Assembly: GCA_029532625.1 (NCBI GenBank)
Contig: JARFXM010000003.1
Location: 4,216,001 to 4,280,000, forward strand
Reading direction: 5' to 3'
Origin: Lomentospora prolificans
Taxonomy: Eukaryota > Ascomycota > Sordariomycetes > Microascales > Microascaceae
Length of the DNA stretch: 64,000 nt
Below are positions 12,739 to 23,300 of this stretch, piece after piece; position 1 is the stretch's first letter, and the number at the start of each line of letters is the position of its first letter. The notes beneath the pieces were generated by a model that was given only the letters and a program-made list of their open reading frames with translations, was not told the DNA's origin and did not search any database. A program made the position numbers and the translations under genes.

Positions 12739-14242
12739 ATGTTAGCCTGTCGCACGTCCGCGCGACGATTGCCTTGGCGGTCGAGCTCGAGCTCCAGCAC
12801 AGGCTCGACCCTGTGCTCTCAAGCCGGCTTCCGGACATCTGGGGCTGCGTCCAAGTCGCGCACAGCGCCGCCGAGACCTACGTAAGAAACCTCCCCTTTG
12901 TGTCTACGGGATTGATTTTCTTTTCTCTTTTTGTAACCCGTGTGTGTGTGTGTGTGTGCCTTGTGGCCGGATTTGATCCCAAGGCCGATCATATCACGCC
13001 GGGATATTATAAAGTGAAATCAAATAAATCACCAATGAGATGAGATGAGATGGGCTAACCTCAGCCGCAGACCCAAACCAAAGCCTCAACCTACCAAGCC
13101 CAAGACAACCGCCAACCCCAATCCCAGCCCCAAACTGGCCCCCCGGACAACCTCCTCCGCTCACACTTCTCCTCCTCCTCCTCCTCTCCCACCGTCCCCC
13201 GCCGCGTCCCCTCCCAATGGCAAGAAGCTCATTACGGCCCCTCTGGCCGGCGCCCTCGCCCTCGCCGTAGTCTTTGGCTACTTCGTCTCCGTCTCCGTTC
13301 TAGGCCCCGCCTCCCCTTCCTCTTCCGATGAGGACCCCATCGTCGACCCCCTGGTCTCGGGCGACCATTCTCACTCCGGCGCCTGCGCCGTACCCACCGG
13401 GCGTCCCACCTCCCTCGCCGGCATCTCAGCCGCCGATTTCGACCGCGAGCTAGACTACGAAGAGTCCAAGACCGGCGTGACCAAGCTCCGCCAGAAGCTC
13501 GCCGGCCGGGCCGTCGGCCACGTCCTCGAAGTCGCTGTGGGAACAGGCCGCAACTTTGACCTGTACGACTGGGCCTCGCTCGCCGGAGACGCCTCGCCAA
13601 CCCCTCCCGCCCCCGCCAACCCCAAGGACAAGAAGAACCCGCCGCCGGCCCGACCAGACGCGAAGCTCCTCTCCTTCACGGGTCTCGACGTCGCCAAGGA
13701 CATGCTCGACGTAGCCGCCGCCAAGCTCCAAAAGATCCCCTCCCTCCCACCGTCCCCCCCCCACCGTCACCGTCCTCCGCAACCAAGCCGGCGAAGTCGC
13801 CGCTGGCGCCGTCGAATTCCTCTCAGGCGCCGTGCGCCTCGTCAAGACCAACGCCCTCTCCTTCCTCCCCAGCCCTCCCGCCCCGGGCGTGGCCAAATAC
13901 GACACCATCATCCAGACCTTTGGCCTCTGCAGCGTCTCCGACCCCCGCGTCGTCCTCTCCAACCTCGCCTCCGCCCTCCGCCCCGGGTCCGGCAGGATCA
14001 TTCTCCTGGAACACGGGAGGGGCACGTGGCGCATCGTCAACTGGTGGCTGGACAGGCACGCCCCCGAGCATTTCAGAAAGTACGGGTGCTGGTGGAATAG
14101 GGACCTCGAGGCCATCGTCAGGGACGTGGCGCGCCGGAGCGCAGCCGTGGGTGCCGGGCCTAGGTTGGAGGTTGTCAGTGTGGAGAGGCCTGGGTATCAG
14201 GGCGGGACTGTGCTCTGGATTGAGTTGAAGGTTGTAGAGTGA
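12739..14242 (+). CDS. OMS1: OMS1-like mitochondrial SAM-dependent methyltransferase, interrupted by a frameshift
   Basis: Exon 1 (12739-12881) codes an Arg/Ser-rich, acid-free N-terminus starting MLACRTSARR, which fits a mitochondrial presequence. The intron 12882-13070 carries a (GT)9 tract. Exon 2 runs from 13071. A membrane segment (PLAGALALAVVFGYF and on) is followed by methyltransferase motif I, VLEVAVGTGRNFDLYD, then GLDVAKDMLDVA. The late part reads TIIQTFGLCSVSDP and GSGRIILLEHGRG and ends at 14242. The front and back halves lie in different frames. The switch is at a C9 run (13754-13762), where C8 would restore one frame of about 437 codons. Yeast Oms1 is a mitochondrial inner-membrane protein with a methyltransferase-like domain. 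The break is probably a sequence error, but a real lesion is possible. Confidence 0.8.
12940..12958 (+). repeat. (GT)9 microsatellite in OMS1-like intron 1
   Basis: A TG/GT dinucleotide repeat of nine units sits in the first intron of the OMS1-like gene, upstream of its acceptor. Confidence 0.85.
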
Positions 14243-15450
14243 TATGGCGGCGCTTGGCTTTTTTGAAACGGCGGGGAAAAGGGGGTGGTGGTGTTGGTAA
14301 TGTACGATGTATGTAGTGTGCTGTTTGTGTATACTAGGTAGAATGAGGATACGGGGATAAATAATAATAGACAATAGAGACAACTCATCAAGATCAAGGA
14401 GTAGTAACCACTACCGACTGGCGTATGGGGCAGAAGAAGGGCCCAATATCCTCCTCGGACACCTGCATGTCACGGTCCGACATTTCCCATCCATGTATCT
14501 CGTGCTCTCAAAGAGAAACGCGGTAGGTTCACGGATATCATCAACATGCTGGCAGTGCTGTACTAGGCGCACATCAAACGGAAGCAGTAACCTCCAGGCG
14601 TACAGGTACAGACTTCCCCAATGTCAGGTCACAAACATCTTACACGAAGTTGGGAAAAAAGTAAAAAAAAGAAAATAATAATAACCCCCCCCCAAAAAAA
14701 GATTCAATCTGAGCAGAGGAGGTCATCAATTTGATTCATTACCACTTTCACGAGTACCCTCTTCTCCTACCTATACAGCTGCTAATAGAACACATCACGC
14801 ACATCCGTGATTCCATCCACCGCGAGCTCTTGAAAGTCCCCCTACATTCCCAACTCCATACTCCCCCACCCACAAAAGAAACCTCGCCATAAGAAACGCC
14901 CCCAATGTCAAAAGGCAGTAGAACGGCGCTGATTTCCCAGAAGTATGAATAAGCAGGTAAAGAGAGCTCCGCGCGCCTGTTTTTGGGTTCTCGCAGAAAG
15001 CAAAAGAAAGAAGAGAGGGGTTTGGTTGTTCGGTCGGGGAAACGAGAGGAAAGATTGCGGAGGGAAACCCCTCAAAGATGAAGGGGTGGATAACCACAAA
15101 AAGAAAAGAGACCCAGCTAGACCTTTTTTAAATCGAGAAACTCCTTCATAAACGCCGCCGAGGAAATATTACATTGGGAGAAGTGTCGTGATTCCCTTTT
15201 AATTTTCCCCCTTTCATACATCAGTCAAATTCGAGTCCCGTAGGACTGACTGCCCAGACATCGCTGTCTTGGACGTACGGCGTGTATCCACCTCTTTTCT
15301 TTTGTTCTTTTCCACCTTTTTTGTTGGTTTTGGTTCCAGTCTTTCAAGCGCCCAAAGGCCTTGAGTCGATTTTTGGGTTCCGTGCCGTTTCGTCTTCCAC
15401 GTCCTCGTCTTGCAAACCCTCTTTTTGTGTAGTCGTGGTCGTCTCTCGCC
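14243..15450. other. Convergent 3' flanks of the OMS1-like and GDS1-like genes
   Basis: The two genes converge across these 1.2 kb, so 3' UTRs are expected. There are A-rich and C-rich short runs near 14655-14700. Only short, low-complexity open frames are present and none is recognisable. Confidence 0.5.
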
Positions 15451-16887
15451 TCAGTACGCATCTAGCAGACCGTCTAGTTCCTCAAGCTCCATAGTCTCCG
15501 GTGTCTGATCCCAATCTAGCAATCTCCCAATCTTGACCCAGTTCTCCTCGCCGTCCTTCTTGAAGTTACTCGCAAACGGGCTCGGCTTCATAGTCGGGCT
15601 TACCACCATGGCCATAGAAGCCCAGCTCGCGGAGCCGAAGCGGTGATCGTGAAAAAGAGAATCAAACTTGGACGTCTCCGAATCGAGGCCGAGGGCCGGG
15701 TCGTTGGGGTCGTCGATGATTGTGACAGTCTCCTTGGTCATCTTGCGCTTCTGCAGGCCATTCGCCGTCTGAGTAAACTCTCTCTCATCTCGTTCTAGGG
15801 GAGGGGAGGCGCCACGGGAACGGCGCTCACGATCAATGATGAGGCTTGCGCGAGAGGAACCCAGAGAGGTCGCTTGGCTGTCGAGGTCTTCGTCCATATC
15901 GTCAAACTCGGGTGAGGACAGATCAACCTCGGGGGAGGGGCTCATAGCTCTCCGGGCGATGGAGTCGGAGATGATCTCGGTGTCATCAATCACCACATCG
16001 TCGTCCGAATCATCGGCGGGATCGAGGGTTAGCTCGTCGCCCGATATAGATGGGGACGTCGTTGCCGGTTTCGGGAGGGTGAAAAGTAGGGGTTGGGTCG
16101 GGAAGGGCTGGCGAGGCGAGGTGGTGAGGAAGAAGTATGTCCGCCTGGGGTGGACGGCTTCTAATTCTTTGGCAAGGGGGCAGGGAGATGTCTCGCTCCA
16201 ACAGGTCCGCTTCAAGAAAGAGGCCAGGCGCGACGAGATGATGGCGCACGGGTTAGCAGAGCTAGAGAGCATGGCATGTTAGTGGGCCGATCATCATACA
16301 AGACGTAGTTGTGATGGGAGGGCAGGGCGACTGCGTGGGCCTAGGTCCATGTCAGGGGGCACAACGTACTGTTGGACAACTGTCAATCGTTGAGCCAGGA
16401 CTGCGGCCAATTCCTTCACTAGATGAGGTCTGTTTCCCGTGGCTTGAAGTTGAGCGACAACGGCTTCGACAATCTCGTCGTTGATGATCTGTGAGCTATC
16501 CCTCTTCGCCGCCTTGGACCGCCGGGTTCCGTCTGTGGCGGTTGTATCTCTACTAGGTGAAGGCGAAGGGGACGGTGTCGCCTCGGGAGACGGAGGCGGC
16601 GTGTGCTCGTACTTGGTGCGGGTGGCGGGATGCGCTGAGGCGGAGGAGATGGAATCGTCGTTGTGTGCTCGTTTTAGCCTCTTGGTCTGGAGGTACTCTG
16701 AGGGAGAAGGAGAGGATTCGGACTGGGACGGAGTGGCGCTCGGTGTCGGAGTCGAAGCTGATGTGGAAGACGCTCGACTGCTGGCAGCAGCGGCGGCGGC
16801 AGCAGCAGCTCGAGCGGCATGCGTCACAGGGACGTGAATGCCGAGCGACGGCAAGGAGAGAGACTTGCGCCTAGTATTGTACGGCAT
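15451..16887 (-). CDS. GDS1-like winged-helix nuclear protein
   Basis: Two minus-strand exons, 16370-16887 and 15451-16261, join to 442 residues. The intron has donor GTACGT and acceptor CTCTCTAG. The N-terminal 130 residues are disordered, with a poly-Ala run near 24-36 and Ser/Pro/Thr-rich stretches. A conserved helical block follows at about 135-215, including RPHLVKELAAVLAQRL, NPCAIISSRLASFLKR and HPRRTYFFLTT. This resembles the winged-helix domain of fungal GDS1-type proteins. The second half is acidic and disordered, with VTIIDDPNDPALGL and a WVKIGRLLDWD segment near the end. It is probably a nuclear regulator. The domain assignment is from memory of the family and is moderately sure; targets are unknown. 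The start ATG at 16885-16887 is the first in frame. Confidence 0.7.
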
Positions 16888-17454
16888 TATGGGATGTGTT
16901 TGTGTGTGTGCGTGTGTGTGTATGTGGCTTCTTTTTTGTGTTCTTTGGTTCTATCTCGGACCACACCGGGTGGAAAGTGGAAGTGATGTTGTTTTGTTTG
17001 AGTCGGATCGTGTGGGAGCCGTTTCTCTGCCTACAAATGTCGTGGGGGGCGGGGGAAGTGGGTGTGGTTGGAGAGTGCAAGAGCGAGGAGGCAAGGCAAC
17101 ACAGGCACAGCAGCAAAATGATTTGCGCCCTCTACAATATCAACCGTACTACGTTTGGCTAGGCACGAGGAGGTGGCGAGGGATCTTGTTGAAAGAGGGG
17201 AACTTGGTAGATGAGAAGCAATGTTGATGGCGAGGTGACGAAAGGGGAGGAATACCATGAACAATGGAGGGAGGAGACGGAGGTCGAGGCAGGGGGAGCT
17301 AGGGAAAGGTAGGAAGGGGACGGGCGAACTTTTTTTTTCTTTCTTTTTGCTGGTAGTACTACCTTTTTTTTTTTTCTTTTTCTTTTTTTCCTTGTTTCAT
17401 GATTCCCTCAACGTTGATTGGCTATAGCTCCCCACCCAGCTCAGCTTTTTTTCC

Positions 17455-17481
17455 TTTTTTTTTTTTTTTTTTTTTTTTTTT
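17455..17481 (+). repeat. T27 homopolymer
   Basis: Uninterrupted run of about 27 T within a larger pyrimidine-rich block upstream of the GDS1-like gene. Confidence 0.85.
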
Positions 17482-18663
17482 GCGCGCACTTGTAAGTCTT
17501 TTGTATTCCTTCCTCTTTCAGTGCGGATTATGCCCGGCTGTTACTATCTTGGCGTCAGTCACCGCCTTTTAACTCGCTTCATATTGCTTGAACCCCCTAG
17601 ACTTCCAATTTGTCCGACTTGAGATTTCTCTGCAAGTCATCATTCGACGCAAGTGGTTTGCCTGTGGTTCTTTGGCTGCTTGGAGGGGCTTTTTTTTTCT
17701 CTTCTTTTCTTTTTCCTTTCTCTTTTCTTGCGTTTTCATTTTGACTTTCTCTTAGTCTTGCTTTTCGTTGAAGTTACGCTATTTTCCTGACATTTCATGT
17801 CACGCCTTTTTCTCCGCCCATGTTCCTAATTCGTAATTGCTGCCTCATCCCTGGTTCACACACAGACCGCAAAGCGGGTCCAAGTTTGAATCCTCAGCCA
17901 AAAGGGGATAAGAGAAGGAAGAAAAAAAAGAAAAAAAAAGAAAAAAAGGAAAAGAAAGAATCGGACAAGGGAATCTTGACCTAAAGTCCCTAACAACCAA
18001 CCGGACGGCCAGCTTCCCTTTTATTATGACGAGACCTGGATCAGCCATGGAGGAGTACTTGTAACTATGGGTACAAGGAGAAGACTATGATGGCAGGCTC
18101 AGATGCTTTGACTCCGGCCGACCAAACTTCGTACGGTTGCCGAGGATTTTCCCGCCAGCAGTGCGGAATGTATTGTCGCATGTCGCATACCCTCATTCGC
18201 TCATCCAATTTTTTTTTTCCTTCTTCTTTCGTTTTTTCTTCTTTTGCTCTTTTTTTTTTTTTTTTTCCTCTTTTCCTCTCTTCCTTTCCACAACTCGACC
18301 CTGTCACCTGGTCCCTATTTTGGGTAGATGGGTCCGACCCTCTAGCGCCAGGCCGTAGTCCCGTAACAACCACCCCTACCAGGCAACCGGTGATCTGCTA
18401 AACTAGTCTTCTAGTCTTACTTGTACCAGCAGTAGTGGCTCCCGCTGGTTCCTGCTTTTCTTGGCCCAGTGGATCGAATTTTTTTTTTCCACGACGGAGC
18501 AGCCAACTAATAGCACAGTAGCTCCATCGTCGACCCCGTTCTTAGGTGACACTCCCGAGATTTTGCATGGAAAACTGGATCTTGCCAACATTGAACCCAA
18601 CGGTCTGGCAGGCGGCCATTTCTTCACCCTCCCTGGGCTCCCGCCCACCTGAGCTGCATTTTT

Positions 18664-18665
<2 letters not shown>

Positions 18666-18698
<33 letters not shown>
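18666..18698 (+). repeat. T33 homopolymer
   Basis: Uninterrupted run of about 33 T in the gene-free block between the GDS1-like gene and NOT1. Its true length is uncertain. Confidence 0.85.
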
Positions 18699-18699
<1 letters not shown>

Positions 18700-20347
18700 T
18701 TCTGTCTCTGCCCTGCAGCTGACCGCGCAGAGCTTGTTTGCACCTCTCGCCAATGTGGCTGCATGTCTAAAACCCGCCTATGACATTAGATTACATTGGG
18801 GCCAATGCATGGCTGCTGCACGTCTCCCACTCCTGCCCGGCATTCGCATTTCACATGAAGTGAAAGATGGGTGGGAGACAGGCGCGCTGGAGTACTCTTA
18901 CACTTCAATTGGAAAAGAGAGAAGAATGGAAAACGGGACCCCAGCCCAGGCCCTGTCTTGGATTCATTATTCCTCCCGACATCCATGTCTGACCTGATCC
19001 GGATTGCTCCACCCGCCCCAAGCTCCATCAGAGCGAGCGAGCCCAATCCCAATCCAATCCAGGTGCTCCAGAGCCCGAACCAACTAATAATAATACTCCA
19101 TCATATTGATGAGAAGAGAACCTGATGGATCCTCTCCCACTAAGCAAAGCCGTGGGACCTGAGCCCCGGCCCCATCTTTCCCCAAAATCCCTCGTGCTCT
19201 CCCAAGATTTGCCAACAGCTCCGACTTCAGCTCCTCGAATTCCGAGCCTCAAATCATCCTTTTTCTTCCGTGGTTTCCCTCCCCACACAAACATCACCCC
19301 ATTCCCCATCGTCCCACTCCTCCCAGTTATGATTGCAATTGCAAATGCAAAACTTCTCCTTGGCCCAAGTAGAATGATAGATAATAATAATAATAACAAT
19401 AATAATAGGACAACTCCTGAACGAACTCTCTGCCATTCCGTTTTCCTCCTCTTGTTCCCCCCGGTCTTCCTTCTCCTCCCTCGGCCATCCTTGACAGCCG
19501 AGGATGCTTGTGTGGATTTTTATTCCTCTTCGCATTCCCAGTTCGTCCCCAGCTTACCATGGGTACACCTGGCGCTTCCATCCCGTGTTCCCTCTTCGTC
19601 GACCTGCGCCTGTCGTCGTACCCCCCATTTCCCAATGGATATCTACCAGTACACCATTATCTGTAGTGTAGCTGCGCTTCGTTTCTCAGCGGCGCGTTTT
19701 TGCTTTTCATGTACTCTTACATCACCCGTCCTACCAGATTCAGTAAGCACTTTCCCTCCATAGTGCCATTGTGTCTTGCCTCCTGCAACAGGTCTCCCGG
19801 ACGAGCACTTCAAGCCAAGTTCCGGCCTGCCAACTCGTTTGCCTCAACTCGGGCAGTGTCAGGGCAGCTTTCGGAGAGCACAGTGAACTTTTGGGATCGC
19901 TCCATGGAGATGTTCCAGCAATAAAAGATATATACACTCGAATTAAATGAATACTTATGCTATTGTCGCTTTGCGCCGCCCTCCAGTTCTACCTTTTATC
20001 TTACATTCGTACAAGCTCAATCGTCCTCCCCTCCCCATGAATACTTGTTACAAGCTTCGTCAAGCCCATTGCCCAAACCTCAAAAACACTCATGACGTTT
20101 GCCAATACCCCTGACAAAACACCACGCCCGTTAATTCACTGTAAATGCTTCGGGAATTCCGTTTTTTTTCCTTTGAACCATCTGTGCGGCCGTTAGCCAC
20201 AGTCTAGGACTTCCAAGTGGTAGCAATCATCTTCATTTGACGGCATACCTCCCCGCGCCGTTCATTGTCATGGCCCTCTGCGTTTAGTGTGTAATAAGGA
20301 GAAGAAAATGATGATAATCAAGCCATCCCGAGAAAGGCTTATGAACT

Positions 20348-23300
20348 CTACTGCCTTAAGACAGCCATAAATCGGTCCGCAACCTGTAAAGAAGTCCCAT
20401 GTTAGCTGATACTGCGAATATTGTTCATGAAGTTGGGAGGGAACCGTCCTACCTCGGGAGCGGACTTGATGAAGGGTTGATCAAAAAACATGTACTGCTC
20501 GTTCTTGAGGAGCTCCATCACAGTAACCATCAATCCCCACGGCTGAGGCCAGAAACCCACCAAGCGTTCTAGAAGAATTCGCGTAATTTGCTGGCGGATT
20601 TCCGTCTCCTCGGCGTCCGAAAGGTCTTGCCCGAAAATATCGAGCAAAAGTTGACCAAAGTAGTGCGTATGAGCGTTGGGGAATCGTAGCTGGTTGACCA
20701 TGGCGGAGATGAGGTAGTAGCGGCCTTCGGGGTTAAGCTCGCGAACGAGAAGGGTAAGGATTGTGCTATCCGAAGACCCTGGGACATAGACAGGCACGCC
20801 CTTCTGTTTGGCGCGGTCTACCGCGAAGCCGGCGACATAGCTAGGGATTGCTTCGAGGATAGGGACATCGACGGCAATAGTGGTGAACCCAAATCCAGTA
20901 GTTACATGGCCGCTGACGCGCCCAACAGAATGAACGATGTGTGCGAGCACAGCTTCCGAGGGGCCGTCTTGGAGTGCCTGGGTAAGCACAGCCAACACAC
21001 CCCGTTGCTGGAGGATGTCGATTACCTCACGACCCACAGGAGGAGTATCTTCCAGCTCGTCAGGTCCGGCAGCCTTAAGTCCCTGCTGGGGGGGCTCCGG
21101 CAGCTTATGCAGCGTGGGTGGAGTCGCTGCCAACACGGTAGCGAAGAGTTGCGCACAGTGGGTGGGGATGGCCCAGCAAAGCTGGTTGTAGTTCGCCGCA
21201 ACATACTCGGCGTAGTCATGTTGTAGAACGACAAAGAATTTGAGGACCGACCTGTAGACCTCCTTGGAAGACGCCGTTAGGTCCGGTACCTTGAGCTGCT
21301 CACCGAGATAGTCGAGCATATCACAGATTAGTCGGGTCAACGGCGCCCAGCCGGCTTGGCTCTCCGTTCCGAGTATGGCGGGTAGGAAGATGCGATGTTG
21401 GATTAAAGACAGCCACCCATATGTGAAGCCAGGCACGAACCTAGGGCCGAGATCTCTGAGAGCCACGGAGAACTTAACCACCATATCCAGTCGCTCGGCA
21501 GCCGATACGTGATCGACCAAGCCGTCAATTTCGTGGAGCGTCATAGAAAGTAGGCGGAAGAAGGCACGCTGGTTGAAGTGTTCACCCCTCTTCATATGGT
21601 GGTGATGGAGGACGAGAGTGATTAGGGCGAGGATAGACTCGAAAAATGCAGGTCGGTTCTCATTAGGCTCTGCCGTAATACCGGGGTGGGCACGCACGAA
21701 GATACCGAGCAGGCGAGCCAATGAGTCAGTGGCCACAAACGCTTCCGAGACGCCGCCGGTGTGGACCAGCTGCTCAAACCTGTCAACCGAGACATCAATG
21801 GCCAACCTGAGAAAGAGGAAAAAGTCGTCTCTGTCTCCAATAATACCCTTCGCCTGGATCTGTTGGAGGAAGACCATCATTGACTTCTCAGTTGCGTTTG
21901 CATTGTTGCAGAGATGAATCCACTCTTCAAATACATATTCCATCTGGTCCTGACGCTGAGCTAAAGGACTTTCTGCGTTCGGAGGTACAGAAGGGCGTGC
22001 AAGGCCTCCGCTCGTCAGCTTAGCTTTCACGCGCTGGCCAGCGGTGGAGCTGCTGTCCTCGAGTACCCAGGCCCAGGCCGCTTCCAAGGTCCTAACAAAG
22101 TCGGCGTGTAGAGCCAGAGGTCGATCGTTCAGGAGAGCTAGGTCAACGAGTGTCTCCAGGAATTCGAGTGAGCCTTCCTTACGTTGCTGGAGCGCCTTAG
22201 ACATTGCGGTGTCAATATTCTTCCAGTCCATGAGGTCGGTTCCCGAGAGCGCTGTCAGAAGTGGGACGTGAAGGAAGTAGTGGCCAGGCTGCTGCCTGAA
22301 GAGTACCCGGATACGGCCGCTCACGGCCGGCCCAGAGATCTTCCTCAGAGTCTCAAGAACGTGCGCAAGACTCTCCAGGGCCAGACTATCATCGATATGG
22401 CTAAACAGCAATTGACTAATTTGATCAGCGGCGAAGAGAGCCATCTCCTCAGATCCTTGGGACGTCTTGATGATGATCTGAACCAGAGCATCAACAAGGT
22501 CAAGGACGGGGTGAGGTCGGGGAAGGCTATGGAAATGCACTTCTCTAGCCTCTGTAGCAACACGTTGAAGCTCGAGTAACAACTTCTGGAAACGGGTGGC
22601 CATCAATGACAGATCGACAGGGGTAGCTGGCAGCCGTCCATTGGCAGCAGCGGCCGCACCAGCCTGAACAGGGGGGTAGGGTTGAATATGACCGGCCATG
22701 TGCTGGCTGGTGGGAGTTTCGGACGGCGGCGGGATACCGGGAAGACCACTGAATTGGTCCTGGAGAACTTCGTTAGCAAGAGACCGAGTTGTAGCATCAG
22801 CGACAGCAGGGGCGTGGGCGGGTCCGCTGGCGGTGCTGCTTCTAGGGTGTCTGGCGAAGTCTTCGTAGATTGCCATCTGTTCTGGAGTGAGGCCAGACAT
22901 GCCCTCTACCAGCCGATAAGGCTGAGGAAGTGCTGAAGCCCAGCGGTTTAATGATGGGCCAGCGTATGGCTCCATAGGCTTCTGGGCGCGGTGACGGCGA
23001 CGACTTTCCAGCTCGTCCTCGATCATCTCTTCAATTTCGGGAACAGCTCGCTCCTCAGCCTGCTTTTCAATGATGCTACAGCCAAGGTCGAGATTAGAGT
23101 TGACACACATCATGATTGTGCCCTCAGGAAGACCCTGAGGCAAATCGTTCGACAAATTGCGCATATAATTGGTGAAGTTGGCTCGGAGTGGCTCCTTGGA
23201 GGTAACAAGGGCGAGGCTTCCAGCCGTAGCTTTAACCATATTGATAGCGCATGCACGGACGCGGTTCTCATCAGGCTCGATGGCGAAATCTTTATGAATC

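Larger units (their letters stand above)
16888..20347. other. Low-complexity intergenic region upstream of the GDS1-like gene
   Basis: These 3.4 kb lie between the start of the GDS1-like gene and the 3' end of NOT1. They contain GT-rich sequence near 16896-16925, T-rich and CT-rich tracts (17331-17400, 17441-17481, 17690-17760, 18200-18290, 18660-18698) and A-rich tracts near 17920-17960. (AAT)n-like sequence lies near 19380-19410. A plausible intron (GTAAGC at 19743, CAACAG ending 19791) occurs before a short open frame ending at 19924, but no joined product is convincing. I call no gene; a non-coding transcript or a long 5' leader is possible. Confidence 0.45.

Noticed and set aside
13450..14115. 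A 221-codon minus-strand open frame opposite the methyltransferase
   Set aside because: The plus-strand frames carry clear methyltransferase motifs and splice signals; the minus frame is a high-GC shadow.
19600..19924. Possible small spliced gene ending STVNFWDRSMEMFQQ
   Set aside because: The intron-like GTAAGC...CAACAG (19743-19791) does not join any upstream ATG frame to this ending in phase, and no family is recognised.
20402..20452. NOT1 C-terminus GRFPPNFMNNIRSIS as the natural end
   Set aside because: This is intron sequence; a GTAGGA donor, CTAAC branch site and acceptor lead to the conserved VADRFMAVLRQ end.
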